Shown in pieces: positions 16,072 through 23,370 of a stretch of DNA of 64,000 nucleotides (the first letter of the stretch is position 1; each line of letters begins with the position of its first letter). A program made the translations under genes and the position numbers. Below the pieces are notes generated by a model, which was given only the letters and a program-made list of their open reading frames with translations, was not told the origin of the DNA and did no database searches. This stretch comes from Variovorax sp. V213 (GTDB lineage: Bacteria; Pseudomonadota; Gammaproteobacteria; Burkholderiales; Burkholderiaceae_C): NCBI RefSeq assembly GCF_041154455.1, contig NZ_AP028664.1:62001-126000 (forward strand), read 5' to 3'.

Positions 16072-19000
16072 ATGAACGCCCCACTGCCGGAGCACATTCG
16101 CAAGGCCCTCGAAACCGTCACGCTCGACGACAAATACAGCCTCGACTACGGCCGCGCTTTCATGAGCGGCGTCCAGGCGCTCGTCAAGCTGCCGATGCTG
16201 CAGCGCCTGCGCGACAAGCAGGCCGGCAAAAACACCGCCGGTTTCATCAGCGGCTACCGCGGCTCCCCGCTCGGCGGCTACGACCAGGCGCTGTGGAAGG
16301 CCAGCAAGTTCCTGAAGGAACAGAACATCGTCTTCCAGCCGGGCGTGAATGAAGAGCTCGCCGCCACGGCCCTGTGGGGCACCCAGCAGCTGGGCTTCTC
16401 GCCGGCGGGCACCAACAAGTTCGACGGCGTCTTCGGCATCTGGTATGGCAAGGGCCCGGGCGTGGACCGCTGCTCCGACGTCTTCAAGCACGCCAACATG
16501 GCGGGCACCACCGAATGGGGCGGCGTGATCGCGGTGGCGGGCGACGACCACATTTCCAAGAGCAGCACGGCCGCGCACCAGAGCGACCACATCTTCAAGG
16601 CCTGCGGCACGCCGGTGTTCTTTCCGACCAACGTGCAGGAAATCCTGGACCTGGGCATTCACGCCTTTGCCATGAGCCGCTTTTCGGGCATCTGGTCGGG
16701 CATGAAGACGATCCAGGAAATCGTCGAGTCGAGCGCCACGGCCATGATCGACCCGGACCGCGTCGAGATCGTCATTCCCACCGATTTCCAGATGCCGCCG
16801 GGCGGCCTGCACATCCGCTGGCCCGACCACGCGCTGGAGCAGGAAGCGCGCCTCATGCACTACAAGTGGTATGCCGCGCTGGCCTACATCCGTGCCAACC
16901 GGCTGAACCACAACGTGATCGAAGGCCCGAACGACCGCTTCGGCATCATGGCCAGCGGCAAGGCCTACAACGACACCCGCCAGGCCCTGATCGACCTGGG
17001 ACTGGACGACGCCACCTGCCGCCAGCTGGGCATCCGGCTGCACAAGGTGGGCGTGGTGTGGCCGCTCGAGGCGCAGCTCACGCGCGACTTCGCCACCGGC
17101 CTGCAAGAGATTCTGGTGGTGGAAGAAAAGCGCCAGGTCATCGAATACCAGCTGAAGGAAGAGCTCTACAACTGGCGCGCCGACGTGCGCCCCACCGTGC
17201 TGGGCAAGTTCAATGAGCTCGACGGCGATTTCTCCGGCGGCGAATGGGCCATGCCCAACCCCACCGCCAACACGCTGCTGCGCGCCAATGCCGACCTGAA
17301 CCCGGCGCTGATTGCCAAGGCCATTGCGCAGCGCCTGCGCAAGCTCGGCATCCTGGACCAGGCCGGCGCCGACATGCGCGCGCGCATCGATGCGCAGATG
17401 GCGATCCTCGAAGCCAAGGAGCGCTCGATGGAAGTGCTCAAGGTGGGCGGCGTGCAGGGCGCCGACCGCCAGCCGTGGTTCTGCTCGGGCTGCCCGCACA
17501 ACACCAGCACCGTGGTGCCCGAAGGCTCGCGCGCCATGGGCGGCATCGGCTGCCACTTCATGGCGACCTGGATGGACCGCTCCACCATCGGCTTCACGCA
17601 GATGGGCGGCGAGGGGGTGCCGTGGGTGGGCCAGCAGCCCTTCACCACCGACCAGCACATCTTCGCGAACCTGGGCGACGGCACGTATTTCCACAGCGGC
17701 CTGCTCGCCATCCGGCAGAGCATTGCCGCGGGCGTGAACATCACCTACAAGATTCTCTACAACGACGCCGTGGCCATGACCGGCGGCCAGCAGGTCGGCG
17801 AGCGGCCCGAAGGCCACTCGGTGCTGCAGATTGCCGAAAGCCTGCATGCCGAAGGCGCCAAGAAGGTCGTCATCGTGACCGACGAGCCCGAGAAGTACGA
17901 AGGCGTGAACATCCCCGGCGACCATGTGGCGGTGAAGCACCGCGACCTGCTCGACGAGATCCAGCGCGAGTTCCGCGCCATCTCGGGCACCACCGCCATC
18001 ATCTACGACCAGACCTGTGCCACCGAGAAGCGCCGCCGCCGCAAGCGGGGCACGGCCGTCGATCCGGCCAAGCGCGTGGTCATCAACGAACTGGTCTGCG
18101 AAGGCTGCGGCGACTGCAGCGTGCAGAGCAATTGCCTGTCGGTCGAGCCGCTCGAAACCGAGTTCGGCCGCAAGCGCACCATCAACCAGAGCAGCTGCAA
18201 CAAGGACATGAGCTGCCTCAAGGGCTTCTGCCCGAGCTTCGTCACGGTCGAAGGCGGGCAGCTCAAGAAAAAGACCCGGAACAAGGCCGATTCGCCGTTC
18301 GAACTCGGCCCGCTGCCCGAACCGGCCGTGCCGGCGCTGGCGCGAGATCAAGTCTGGGGCATCGTGGTCGCCGGTGTCGGCGGCACGGGCGTCATCACCA
18401 TCGGCCAGCTGCTGGGCATGGCGGCCCACATCGAAGGCAAGGGCATCGTCACCCAGGACGCGGCCGGCCTGGCGCAAAAGGGCGGCGCCACCTGGAGCCA
18501 TGCGCTGATCGGCGAATCGCAGGACGCGATCCGCACCACCCGCGTCGGCACCGCCGCGGCCGACCTGATCCTGGCGGCCGATCCGCTGGTGGCGGTCAAC
18601 GCCGAAACCCTGGCGCGCATGCGCGAAGGGCGCACGCACGTGGCGCTCAACACGCACAGCACGCCGACGGCCGCCTTCGTGCGCAACGCCAACTGGGTGA
18701 ATCCACAGGACGACTGCGCGAACCAGATCGCGCGCGCCGTGGGCGCCGATGCGCTCGGTACCTTCGACGCCGATGCCGCCGCCACCACGCTGATGGGCGA
18801 CAGCCTCTACGCCAATCCGATGCTGCTGGGCTTTGCCTGGCAAAAGGGCTGGATCCCGCTGGCGCTCGAGTCGCTGATGCGCGCCATCGAACTCAACGCC
18901 GTGGCCATCGAGAACAACAAGGCCGCCTTCGCATGGGGCCGCCAGGCGGCGGCGAACCCGGCCGCGCTGCAAAAGCGCGTGCGCCCGGGCCAGGTGGTCG

Positions 19001-19680
19001 AATTCAAGAAGCGCGAAACCGTCGACAGCCTGGTGGCGCGCCGGGTCGAATTCCTCACGGGCTACCAGAACGCGGCCTATGCCGACGATTACCGGCAGTT
19101 CGTGGGCAAGGTCCGGCAGGCCGAATCGGTGCTGGGCAAGACCGCGCTCGCCGAAACCGTGGCCCGCTACCTGTTCAAGCTCATGGCCTACAAGGACGAG
19201 TACGAAGTGGCGCGCCTGCACACCGACCGCAGCTTCCTCGACCGCGTCGAAGGCATGTTCGAAGGCGAGATGGGCAGGGATTTCAAGCTCAACTACCACC
19301 TCGCGCCGCCCATCATTGCCAAAAAGAACGCCAAGGGCGAGCTGCAAAAGCAGAAGTTCGGCCCCTGGATGCTCACCGGCTTCAGGCTGCTGGCGCGGCT
19401 CAAGGGCCTGCGCGGCACGGCCCTGGACATCTTCGGGCGCACCGAAGAGCGCAGGACCGAACGCGCGCTCATCGGCGAGTACCGCGCGGCCATCGAGGAG
19501 GTGGTTTCCGGCCTCAATGCCGGGAACCATGCCCTGGCGCTGGAGATTGCGAGCCTGCCCGAGCAGATCCGCGGCTACGGGCACGTGAAGGACCGCAACC
19601 TGGCGGCCGCCCGTACCCGCTGGAGCGACCTGCTCGCCAAGTGGCGCAACCCACAATCGGTGCAGCGCTCGGCGGCCTGA
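16072..19680 (+). CDS. Indolepyruvate:ferredoxin oxidoreductase, single-chain fused form
   Basis: A 1202-residue enzyme that decarboxylates aryl (and probably branched-chain) 2-oxo acids to acyl-CoA, reducing ferredoxin. The N-terminal half contains the TPP-dependent domains (GYRGSPLGGYDQAL near the start, then CSGCPHNTSTVVPEGSRAMGGIGCH and a GDGTYFHSGLLAI pyrophosphate region). Cysteine clusters for iron-sulfur centres are at about 676-688 (CEGCGDC...C) and 710-722. The C-terminal gamma-type domain begins around residue 765 with GVGGTGVITIGQLLGMAAH. Start MNAPLPEHIRK gives the family's usual length. Bacterial members of this fused, oxygen-tolerant family serve amino-acid catabolism; the divergent Lrp regulator fits this. 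Confidence 0.94.
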   Translation: MNAPLPEHIRKALETVTLDDKYSLDYGRAFMSGVQALVKLPMLQRLRDKQAGKNTAGFISGYRGSPLGGYDQALWKASKFLKEQNIVFQPGVNEELAATALWGTQQLGFSPAGTNKFDGVFGIWYGKGPGVDRCSDVFKHANMAGTTEWGGVIAVAGDDHISKSSTAAHQSDHIFKACGTPVFFPTNVQEILDLGIHAFAMSRFSGIWSGMKTIQEIVESSATAMIDPDRVEIVIPTDFQMPPGGLHIRWPDHALEQEARLMHYKWYAALAYIRANRLNHNVIEGPNDRFGIMASGKAYNDTRQALIDLGLDDATCRQLGIRLHKVGVVWPLEAQLTRDFATGLQEILVVEEKRQVIEYQLKEELYNWRADVRPTVLGKFNELDGDFSGGEWAMPNPTANTLLRANADLNPALIAKAIAQRLRKLGILDQAGADMRARIDAQMAILEAKERSMEVLKVGGVQGADRQPWFCSGCPHNTSTVVPEGSRAMGGIGCHFMATWMDRSTIGFTQMGGEGVPWVGQQPFTTDQHIFANLGDGTYFHSGLLAIRQSIAAGVNITYKILYNDAVAMTGGQQVGERPEGHSVLQIAESLHAEGAKKVVIVTDEPEKYEGVNIPGDHVAVKHRDLLDEIQREFRAISGTTAIIYDQTCATEKRRRRKRGTAVDPAKRVVINELVCEGCGDCSVQSNCLSVEPLETEFGRKRTINQSSCNKDMSCLKGFCPSFVTVEGGQLKKKTRNKADSPFELGPLPEPAVPALARDQVWGIVVAGVGGTGVITIGQLLGMAAHIEGKGIVTQDAAGLAQKGGATWSHALIGESQDAIRTTRVGTAAADLILAADPLVAVNAETLARMREGRTHVALNTHSTPTAAFVRNANWVNPQDDCANQIARAVGADALGTFDADAAATTLMGDSLYANPMLLGFAWQKGWIPLALESLMRAIELNAVAIENNKAAFAWGRQAAANPAALQKRVRPGQVVEFKKRETVDSLVARRVEFLTGYQNAAYADDYRQFVGKVRQAESVLGKTALAETVARYLFKLMAYKDEYEVARLHTDRSFLDRVEGMFEGEMGRDFKLNYHLAPPIIAKKNAKGELQKQKFGPWMLTGFRLLARLKGLRGTALDIFGRTEERRTERALIGEYRAAIEEVVSGLNAGNHALALEIASLPEQIRGYGHVKDRNLAAARTRWSDLLAKWRNPQSVQRSAA

Positions 19681-19693
19681 CCCTCGAAGAGAA

Positions 19694-19713
19694 GCCGGCC
19701 CGCGGCGGCCGGC
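19694..19713. repeat. GC-rich hairpin after the oxidoreductase gene
   Basis: GCCGGCC-CGCGGC-GGCCGGC is a perfect 7-bp stem starting 14 bases after the stop codon. No T-run follows, so it may stabilise the 3' end or mark a rho-dependent stop rather than act as an intrinsic terminator. The rest of the 272-base gap up to yajC (19681-19952) holds only a TACAAT box. Confidence 0.35.
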
Positions 19714-19823
19714 CATCTCGCGCGGCTGCTATTCAAAGAAGAGCAACGGAGGCGCGGCTGGCGCCCCTGGAAAGCCCTGCCCTCCGCGCCGGATAAGCGC
19801 GGGGCGTGGGGCGTTGCCACGAA

Positions 19824-19829
19824 TACAAT
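19824..19829 (+). promoter_or_regulatory. -10 box candidate for yajC-secDF
   Basis: TACAAT followed by G, a near-perfect -10 hexamer in a GC-rich gap. No convincing -35 lies 17 bases upstream. The implied leader before the TTG start of yajC would be about 115 bases. Confidence 0.3.
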
Positions 19830-19952
19830 GCCCGCTGCTGTGCGCGGCCAACGCCGCTTCAAGCGCTGACTCGCGGCCTTTTCCACGGGGCCGCGGAACC
19901 GCGGGCCCGGCTCGCGCTTCTGACATTCCTCTTCTCTCTGCTGGAGACTCTC

Positions 19953-20288
19953 TTGTTCATTTCCTCTGCTTTCGCCCAAACCGCGCCCGCTGCTTCCGGC
20001 GGTGGCGACATGTTGTCCTCGCTCGGCAGCATGCTGCCCCTGGTGCTCATGTTCGTGGTGCTGTATTTCGTCATGATCCGCCCGCAAATGAAGCGCCAGA
20101 AAGAGGCCCGCGCCATGATCGAAGCCCTGGCCAAGGGCGATGAGGTGGCAACCGCCGGCGGCGTGCTCGGCAAGATCACTTCGCTCGGCGACCAGTACCT
20201 CGGTCTCGAAATCGCCAATGGCGTGGAGATCAAGATCCAGCGCAGCGCTGTGGTCCAGGTCCTGCCCAAGGGCGCCGTCAAGCAGTAA
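19953..20288 (+). CDS. yajC: Sec translocase accessory subunit YajC (TTG start)
   Basis: A 111-residue protein reading MFISSAFAQTAPAASGGG, then a single membrane helix (LPLVLMFVVLYFVMI, residues 27-41), the family motif RPQMKRQKEARAMIEALAKGDEV and a C-terminal small beta domain ending VVQVLPKGAVKQ. The only start giving the normal YajC length is TTG at 19953, preceded by GGAG eight bases away; the frame can be read further upstream to 19806 but that would add an unrelated stretch. YajC binds SecDF and helps SecYEG and YidC at the inner membrane; secD follows directly. Confidence 0.93.
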   Translation: MFISSAFAQTAPAASGGGDMLSSLGSMLPLVLMFVVLYFVMIRPQMKRQKEARAMIEALAKGDEVATAGGVLGKITSLGDQYLGLEIANGVEIKIQRSAVVQVLPKGAVKQ

Positions 20289-20306
20289 TCAATAAAAGCG
20301 CGGCCC

Positions 20307-20332
20307 GGCCTTGCGCCTCTCGGCGCAAGGCC
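20307..20332. repeat. Strong 11-bp stem-loop between yajC and secD
   Basis: GGCCTTGCGCC (20307-20317), loop TCTC, GGCGCAAGGCC (20322-20332): a perfect 11-bp stem with a 4-base loop, starting 19 bases after the yajC stop. No T-run follows, so it is more likely an mRNA stability element, or a partial attenuator that sets the YajC:SecDF ratio, than a terminator. Confidence 0.5.
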
Positions 20333-20372
20333 TCAAGTCACGCGGTGTCCCGTTTCTGAAAAGCGCTTTCTC

Positions 20373-22256
20373 ATGAACCGTTATCCGGTCTGGAAGTACG
20401 CGATCATCGTGATCGTGCTGCTTGTGGGGTTGATCTATTCCCTGCCCAATTTCTTCGGCGAGGCGCCTGCGGTGCAGGTGTCCGCGGCCAAGTCGACCGC
20501 CAAGGTCGATGCGGCAACCCAGGGCCGGGTCGAGGAGGCGCTGAAAACAGCCGGGGTCACGCCCGACCTGCTGACGCTCGAGGCCGGCTCGCTGCGGGCG
20601 CGCTTCGCCACGCCCGACGACCAGCTCAAGGCGCGCGACGCATTGCAGCGCACGCTGGTCCCCGATGCGTCCGACCCGTCCTATGTGGTGGCGTTGAACC
20701 TGGTTTCGCGGTCGCCGTCCTGGCTCACGGCATTGCATGCGTTTCCGATGTACCTCGGCCTCGACCTGCGCGGCGGTGTCGACTTCCTGCTGCAGGTCGA
20801 CATGAAGGGCGCCATCGAGAAGAAGGCCGAATCGTTCGCGGGCGACCTGCGCACCACCTTCCGCGACAAGGGCATCCGCGGCACCTCGGTGAACCGCAAC
20901 GGCCAGACGATCGAGGTTTCGTTCCGCGACGCGGCCGCGCTGCAAGCAGCCAAGCAGCTGATCCAGGACCAGTTTCAGGATCTTGCGACCAACGATGGCC
21001 AGGAAGGCAACGTCTGGCGCCTCACGGCCACCATCAAGCCCGAGGCCGCGCGCCGGCTGCAGGACGCGGCCCTGAAGCAGAACATCACCACCCTGCACAA
21101 CCGCATCAACGAGCTTGGTGTGGCCGAGCCGGTGATCCAGCAGCAGGGGCTCGACCGCATCGTGGTGCAGCTGCCCGGCGTGCAGGACACCGCCAAGGCC
21201 AAGGACATCCTGGGCCGCACCGCGACGCTCGAAATGCGCCTGGTCGACGAAAGCGCCGAAGGCCGCGCGGCCGAACTGAGTGGCGGGCCGGTGCCTTTCG
21301 GCTCCGAGAAATTCCTCGAACGCAACGGCCGACCGGTGATCGTGAAGAAGCAGGTGCTCGTCACCGGCGAAAACCTCACCGACGCCCAGCCCGGTTTCGA
21401 CCAGCAGAGCAACCAGCCCAAGGTCGACCTGACCATGGACGCCAAGGGCGGCCGCATCATGCGCGACGTGAGCCGCGAAAACTACAAGAAGCGCATGGCC
21501 ATGCTGATCTTCGAGAAGGGCAAGGGCGAAGTGCTCACGGCTCCGTCGATCAACGGCGAGCTCGGCAACCGCTTCCAGATTTCGGGTTCGATGACCGTGG
21601 TCGAGGCCAACGACCTCGCGCTGCTGCTGCGCGCCGGCTCGCTGGCCGCGCCGATGGAAATCATCCAGGAACGCACCATCGGCCCGAGCCTGGGCGCCGA
21701 CAACATCGAGAAGGGCTTCAAGAGCGTGATGTATGGCTTCCTGGCCATCATGGTGTTCATGTGCGCCTACTACGCATTGTTCGGCCTGTTCTCGTCGATC
21801 GCGCTGGCCGTCAACCTGATGCTGCTGGTGGCCATTCTCTCGATGCTGCAAGCCACGCTCACGCTGCCCGGCATCGCGGCCATGGCGCTGGCCATCGGCG
21901 TGGCCATCGACTCCAACGTGCTCATCAACGAGCGCGTGCGCGAAGAACTGCGCAACGGGGCCTCGCCGCAAGCGGCCATCCACGCCGGCTACGACCGCGC
22001 CTGGGGCACCATCCTCGACTCCAACGTGACCACGCTGATCGCGGGCATCGCACTGCTCGCCTTCGGCTCGGGCCCGGTGCGCGGTTTCGCGGTGGTCCAC
22101 TGCATCGGCATCGTCACGTCGATGTTCTCCGCCGTGTTCTTCTCGCGCGGCCTCGTCAACTTCTGGTACGGCCAGAAGAAAAAGCTCAAGACGGTGTCCA
22201 TCGGCACGGTCTGGCGGCCCAAGACCGACGGCACGGCCGTGGCCGAAGGCAAGTAA
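20373..22256 (+). CDS. secD: Protein translocase subunit SecD
   Basis: A 627-residue RND-type membrane protein that uses the proton gradient to pull exported proteins across the inner membrane. It has one N-terminal helix (KYAIIVIVLLVGLIYSLPNFF), a large periplasmic P1 domain with the LGLDLRGGVDFLLQVDM motif and five C-terminal helices starting around GFKSVMYGFLAIMVFM. Conserved motifs include GPSLGADNIEKG and AIGVAIDSNVLINERVREELR, the latter holding the acidic proton-relay residue. Length is normal. It lies between yajC and secF. Confidence 0.97.
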   Translation: MNRYPVWKYAIIVIVLLVGLIYSLPNFFGEAPAVQVSAAKSTAKVDAATQGRVEEALKTAGVTPDLLTLEAGSLRARFATPDDQLKARDALQRTLVPDASDPSYVVALNLVSRSPSWLTALHAFPMYLGLDLRGGVDFLLQVDMKGAIEKKAESFAGDLRTTFRDKGIRGTSVNRNGQTIEVSFRDAAALQAAKQLIQDQFQDLATNDGQEGNVWRLTATIKPEAARRLQDAALKQNITTLHNRINELGVAEPVIQQQGLDRIVVQLPGVQDTAKAKDILGRTATLEMRLVDESAEGRAAELSGGPVPFGSEKFLERNGRPVIVKKQVLVTGENLTDAQPGFDQQSNQPKVDLTMDAKGGRIMRDVSRENYKKRMAMLIFEKGKGEVLTAPSINGELGNRFQISGSMTVVEANDLALLLRAGSLAAPMEIIQERTIGPSLGADNIEKGFKSVMYGFLAIMVFMCAYYALFGLFSSIALAVNLMLLVAILSMLQATLTLPGIAAMALAIGVAIDSNVLINERVREELRNGASPQAAIHAGYDRAWGTILDSNVTTLIAGIALLAFGSGPVRGFAVVHCIGIVTSMFSAVFFSRGLVNFWYGQKKKLKTVSIGTVWRPKTDGTAVAEGK

Positions 22257-22274
22257 AGGTCAAGGACAAGCGCC

Positions 22275-23228
22275 ATGGAATTCTTCCGCATCCACAAGAC
22301 CATCCCGTTCATGCGCCACGCGCTGGTGCTGAACATCATTTCCTTCGTCACCTTCGCACTGGCGGTGTTCTTCCTGCTGCACCGCGGGCTGCACCTGTCG
22401 GTGGAGTTCACGGGCGGCACCGTGATGGAGGTGGCCTACCAGCAGTCCGCAGACATCGGCAAGGTGCGCGAGGCCGTCGCCAAGCTCGGCTATCCCGACG
22501 TGCAGGTGCAGAGCTACGGCACTTCGCGCGACGTGCAGATCCGCCTGCCGGCGCAAAAGGGCATGAACTCCGACCAGCAGAGCGCGCAGGTCATGCAGGC
22601 GCTCAAGACGGTCGACCCCTCGGCCACGCAGCGCGGCATCGAGGTCGTCGGCCCGCAGGTGGGCGACGAGCTCACCACCAACGGCCTCAAGGCGCTGGGC
22701 ATGGTGGTGGTCGGCATCATGATCTACCTGGCGATCCGCTTCGAATGGAAGTTCGCCGTGGCGACCGTGCTGGCCAACCTGCACGACGTGGTCATCATCC
22801 TGGGCTTCTTTGCCTTCTTCCAGTGGGAGTTCTCGCTGGCGGTGCTGGCGGCGGTGCTGGCGGTGCTGGGCTACTCGGTCAACGAGTCGGTCGTGATCTT
22901 CGACCGGGTGCGCGAGAATTTCCGCCGCTACCGCAAGATGAGCACGGTCGAGATCATCGACAACGCGATCACCTCGACCATCAGCCGGACCATCATCACG
23001 CACGGCTCGACCCAGCTGGTGGTGCTCTCGATGTTCTTCTTCGGCGGCCCGACGCTGCACTACTTCGCGCTCGCGCTGACCATCGGCATCTGCTTCGGCA
23101 TCTATTCGTCGGCTTTCGTGGCGGCGGCCATTGCCATGTGGCTCGGCGTCAAGCGCGAAGATCTCGTCAAGGGCCCGGTCAAGCGCGACGGCGGTCCGGA
23201 CGATCCGAACGCCGGCGCGGTGGTCTGA
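22275..23228 (+). CDS. secF: Protein translocase subunit SecF
   Basis: A 317-residue partner of SecD. It starts MEFFRIHKTIPFMRHALVLN with the first helix, then the P4 periplasmic domain (LSVEFTGGTVMEV), and five helices containing VLGYSVNESVVIFDRVREN, the SecF signature, and ITHGSTQLVVLSMFFFGG. It begins 18 bases after secD and ends the yajC-secD-secF unit. Confidence 0.97.
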   Translation: MEFFRIHKTIPFMRHALVLNIISFVTFALAVFFLLHRGLHLSVEFTGGTVMEVAYQQSADIGKVREAVAKLGYPDVQVQSYGTSRDVQIRLPAQKGMNSDQQSAQVMQALKTVDPSATQRGIEVVGPQVGDELTTNGLKALGMVVVGIMIYLAIRFEWKFAVATVLANLHDVVIILGFFAFFQWEFSLAVLAAVLAVLGYSVNESVVIFDRVRENFRRYRKMSTVEIIDNAITSTISRTIITHGSTQLVVLSMFFFGGPTLHYFALALTIGICFGIYSSAFVAAAIAMWLGVKREDLVKGPVKRDGGPDDPNAGAVV

Positions 23229-23370
23229 CCCCGATCGAATTCGAGAGGAACGCGCCGCGGGAGCCAGCGAAAATGCCGGAGCTGATGCACACTTGTGCGG
23301 TTGCGTTTCCCGATGCAAGCTCTCGGTCATCGCCCGTCCACGGAGTTCCACTGGCCTTCCCGATCCTTCA

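Noticed and set aside
15883..19716. Very long minus-strand open frame (1277 codons) opposite the indolepyruvate oxidoreductase
   Set aside because: Its translation is Ala/Arg/His/Val-rich without domains and mirrors the codon bias of the real gene on the plus strand.
23287..23298. GCACA-CT-TGTGC dyad between secF and the DUF1631 gene
   Set aside because: Short arms, no promoter elements beside it; likely chance.
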